Part shown: in pieces, positions 63,201 to 64,000 of the stretch
Layout of the letters: every line of letters starts with the position of its first letter
Numbering within the stretch: position 1 is the stretch's first letter
Assembly: GCA_963813345.1 (NCBI GenBank)
Contig: CAWEYR010000024.1
Coordinates: forward strand, 310,001 to 374,000
From: CAWDDA01 sp963813345
GTDB lineage: Bacteria > Acidobacteriota > Blastocatellia > RBC074
Length of the DNA: 64,000 bases
Direction: 5' to 3'
Notes under the pieces: model-generated
What the model was told of the DNA's origin: nothing
Database searches by the model: none
The model's input: only the letters and a program-made list of their open reading frames with translations
Made by a program: the position numbers and the translations under genes

Positions 63201-63483
63201 TGAGCTTGAACGGCAGGATGCGAGGACAAAGTTGCTGATCGTGCTCAGCGACGGACGTCCCTATGATCATGACTACGGCGATTCACGCTATGCTCGTGAA
63301 GACACCAAGATGGCGCTGCGTCAGACAAAGGTTAGCGGAATCACACCTTTCTGCATCACCATCGATCGGGAATCGGAAGACGAGCTCAAGGATCTCTATG
63401 GCGAAGTTGGATATACGATTATCGATGACGTCATGAGCCTGCCCGAGCGCCTGCCCGGTATCTACCGCCGTCTGACAACCTGA
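60289..63483 (+). CDS. CbbO/NorD-type VWA-domain protein (multiple frameshifts)
   Basis: A long partner of the AAA+ gene, about 1,060 residues if joined. The C-terminal 430 residues are intact: an acidic stretch (DAERDAEESDEASRDDSEES), DVVFFYDEWDRELCDHRSKWC, and a von Willebrand A domain with MIDAS residues in FLLDMSSST and LSDGRPYDHDYGDSRYAREDTKMAL, a CbbO/NorD signature. The N-terminal two thirds (ALAMKMGLNPSERAWVAVDIGASLAG; FKVRPEVARLLESGDLRAWAELGR; RPTTYVVNLAEQFASRTGATAAEFL) appear as repeated helical units in shifting frames. Shortening the 8-A run at 60299-60306 by one base restores MSEEKKAGPAPES. The domain presumably recruits the ATPase to its target. Confidence 0.85.
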
Positions 63484-63543
63484 ACCTGCAAAACGTTTGA
63501 GGCCAGGGTGTCAGGGAAGAAAAAGCGAGTGCGCCGCGTCTAA

Positions 63544-64000
63544 ATGTCGACTGCAATGGGAAGCGGGTCGATTGGGTCGGTGAGCCGAAGAATGATGAAG
63601 AGCGATGACGCGGAAGACTTCCCCGATGTCAAAGTGATCAGAGCTTGTCAGGAAGGCGACCGCGATGCATTCCGGCTGCTCTTCGAGACTTACCGGGACC
63701 GCACCTACACGATCGCCTACCACTTTTGCAGTGACGAGGCGATGGCATCCGATATTACTCAGCAGGTCTTTCTAAAACTCTTCGACTCGATTCGTCAATT
63801 CCGCTTCAACTCAGAGTTCACGACCTGGCTCTATCGCCTCGTCGCCAACGTGTGTATGGATGAGCACCGCCGGAAACGACGCTTTCTTCCGTGGGATGAC
63901 GATCACCGGCAAAGTGTCGCGGCGAGAAGCGTCGTCTCGATCGAGGATCGAGTGGGCCGGAGAGAGCTGGGAGCGCGTGTGCGAGAAGCTGTAGCGACAC
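63544..64000 (+). CDS. ECF-type RNA polymerase sigma factor (cut by window edge)
   Basis: About 150 residues are visible. Region 2 is clear: AFRLLFETYRDRTYTIAYHF, SDITQQVFLKLFDSI and FTTWLYRLVANVCMDEHRRKRR, the core-binding and -10-recognition helices of sigma-70 family ECF factors. Region 4 is only beginning at the edge. ATG 63544 or ATGs near 63592 may be the start. It follows the VWA gene by 60 bp; its anti-sigma factor would be expected just beyond the window. Confidence 0.9.
   Translation, partial: MSTAMGSGSIGSVSRRMMKSDDAEDFPDVKVIRACQEGDRDAFRLLFETYRDRTYTIAYHFCSDEAMASDITQQVFLKLFDSIRQFRFNSEFTTWLYRLVANVCMDEHRRKRRFLPWDDDHRQSVAARSVVSIEDRVGRRELGARVREAVAT

Noticed and set aside
59434..63483. 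Evidence for denitrification or carbon fixation from the NorQ/NorD-type pair
   Set aside because: These helper pairs serve several metalloenzymes, and no reductase or Rubisco gene is visible.

Overview
The window looks like a chromosomal segment of an Acidobacteriota member, probably near the Blastocatellia. This is inferred from gene content: an Oar-like TonB-dependent receptor with an N-terminal carboxypeptidase-regulatory domain, a VWFA-related secreted protein, a secretin carrying a cohesin-like domain, a kinase/SUMF1 fusion with FHA and PEGA partners, and an aa3-type oxidase operon with two subunit III genes. I see no rRNA, tRNA, CRISPR array, transposase or phage gene. Many clearly conserved genes are split by single-base frameshifts, often at homopolymers. 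I treat these as probable sequence errors and give whole-gene spans.

Layout. 0-4.5 kb: histidine utilisation (hutU, hutI, truncated hutH on minus; hutG divergent). 4.5-9.8 kb: a secreted amidohydrolase and a divergent TonB-dependent receptor. 9.9-16.7 kb: an acyl-activating enzyme/ACP/acyltransferase, a Tat-exported aldo/keto reductase, mtnA, an anti-sigma factor and a cytochrome c lipoprotein. 16.7-25.2 kb: a leftward type IV pilus/type II secretion-like operon in transcription order F, E, secretin-cohesin, three pseudopilins, PilM-like. 25.6-32 kb: a divergent signalling block of double FHA protein, Ser/Thr kinase with a SUMF1-like domain, PEGA protein and two unknown membrane proteins. 32-38.7 kb: pgm, pgi, ppk2, a SpoIIE-type phosphatase and tsaD.

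39-51.5 kb: class III aminotransferase, cysS, a LemA-like protein, a TPR protein, hflX, a HAD phosphatase, lolA, psuG, glgC and plsC. 51.6-57 kb: cytochrome c oxidase operon. 57-64 kb: VWFA protein, mnmA, a CbbQ/NorQ-type AAA+ ATPase with its CbbO/NorD-type VWA partner, and the start of an ECF sigma factor at the right edge.

The most striking non-genic structure is a set of palindromic repeat families between genes. One has a core GAGTTCAAGCTTTAGCTTG facing its reverse complement around a partly conserved loop. Another is built on GCGCCAGGCT/AGCCTGGCGC. A third is a small hairpin flanked by GGTACAACGTA that sits at gene 3' ends. Several copies are translated as C-terminal tails, supply stop codons, or, at hutI/hutH, remove the stop so that the two enzymes form one open frame.
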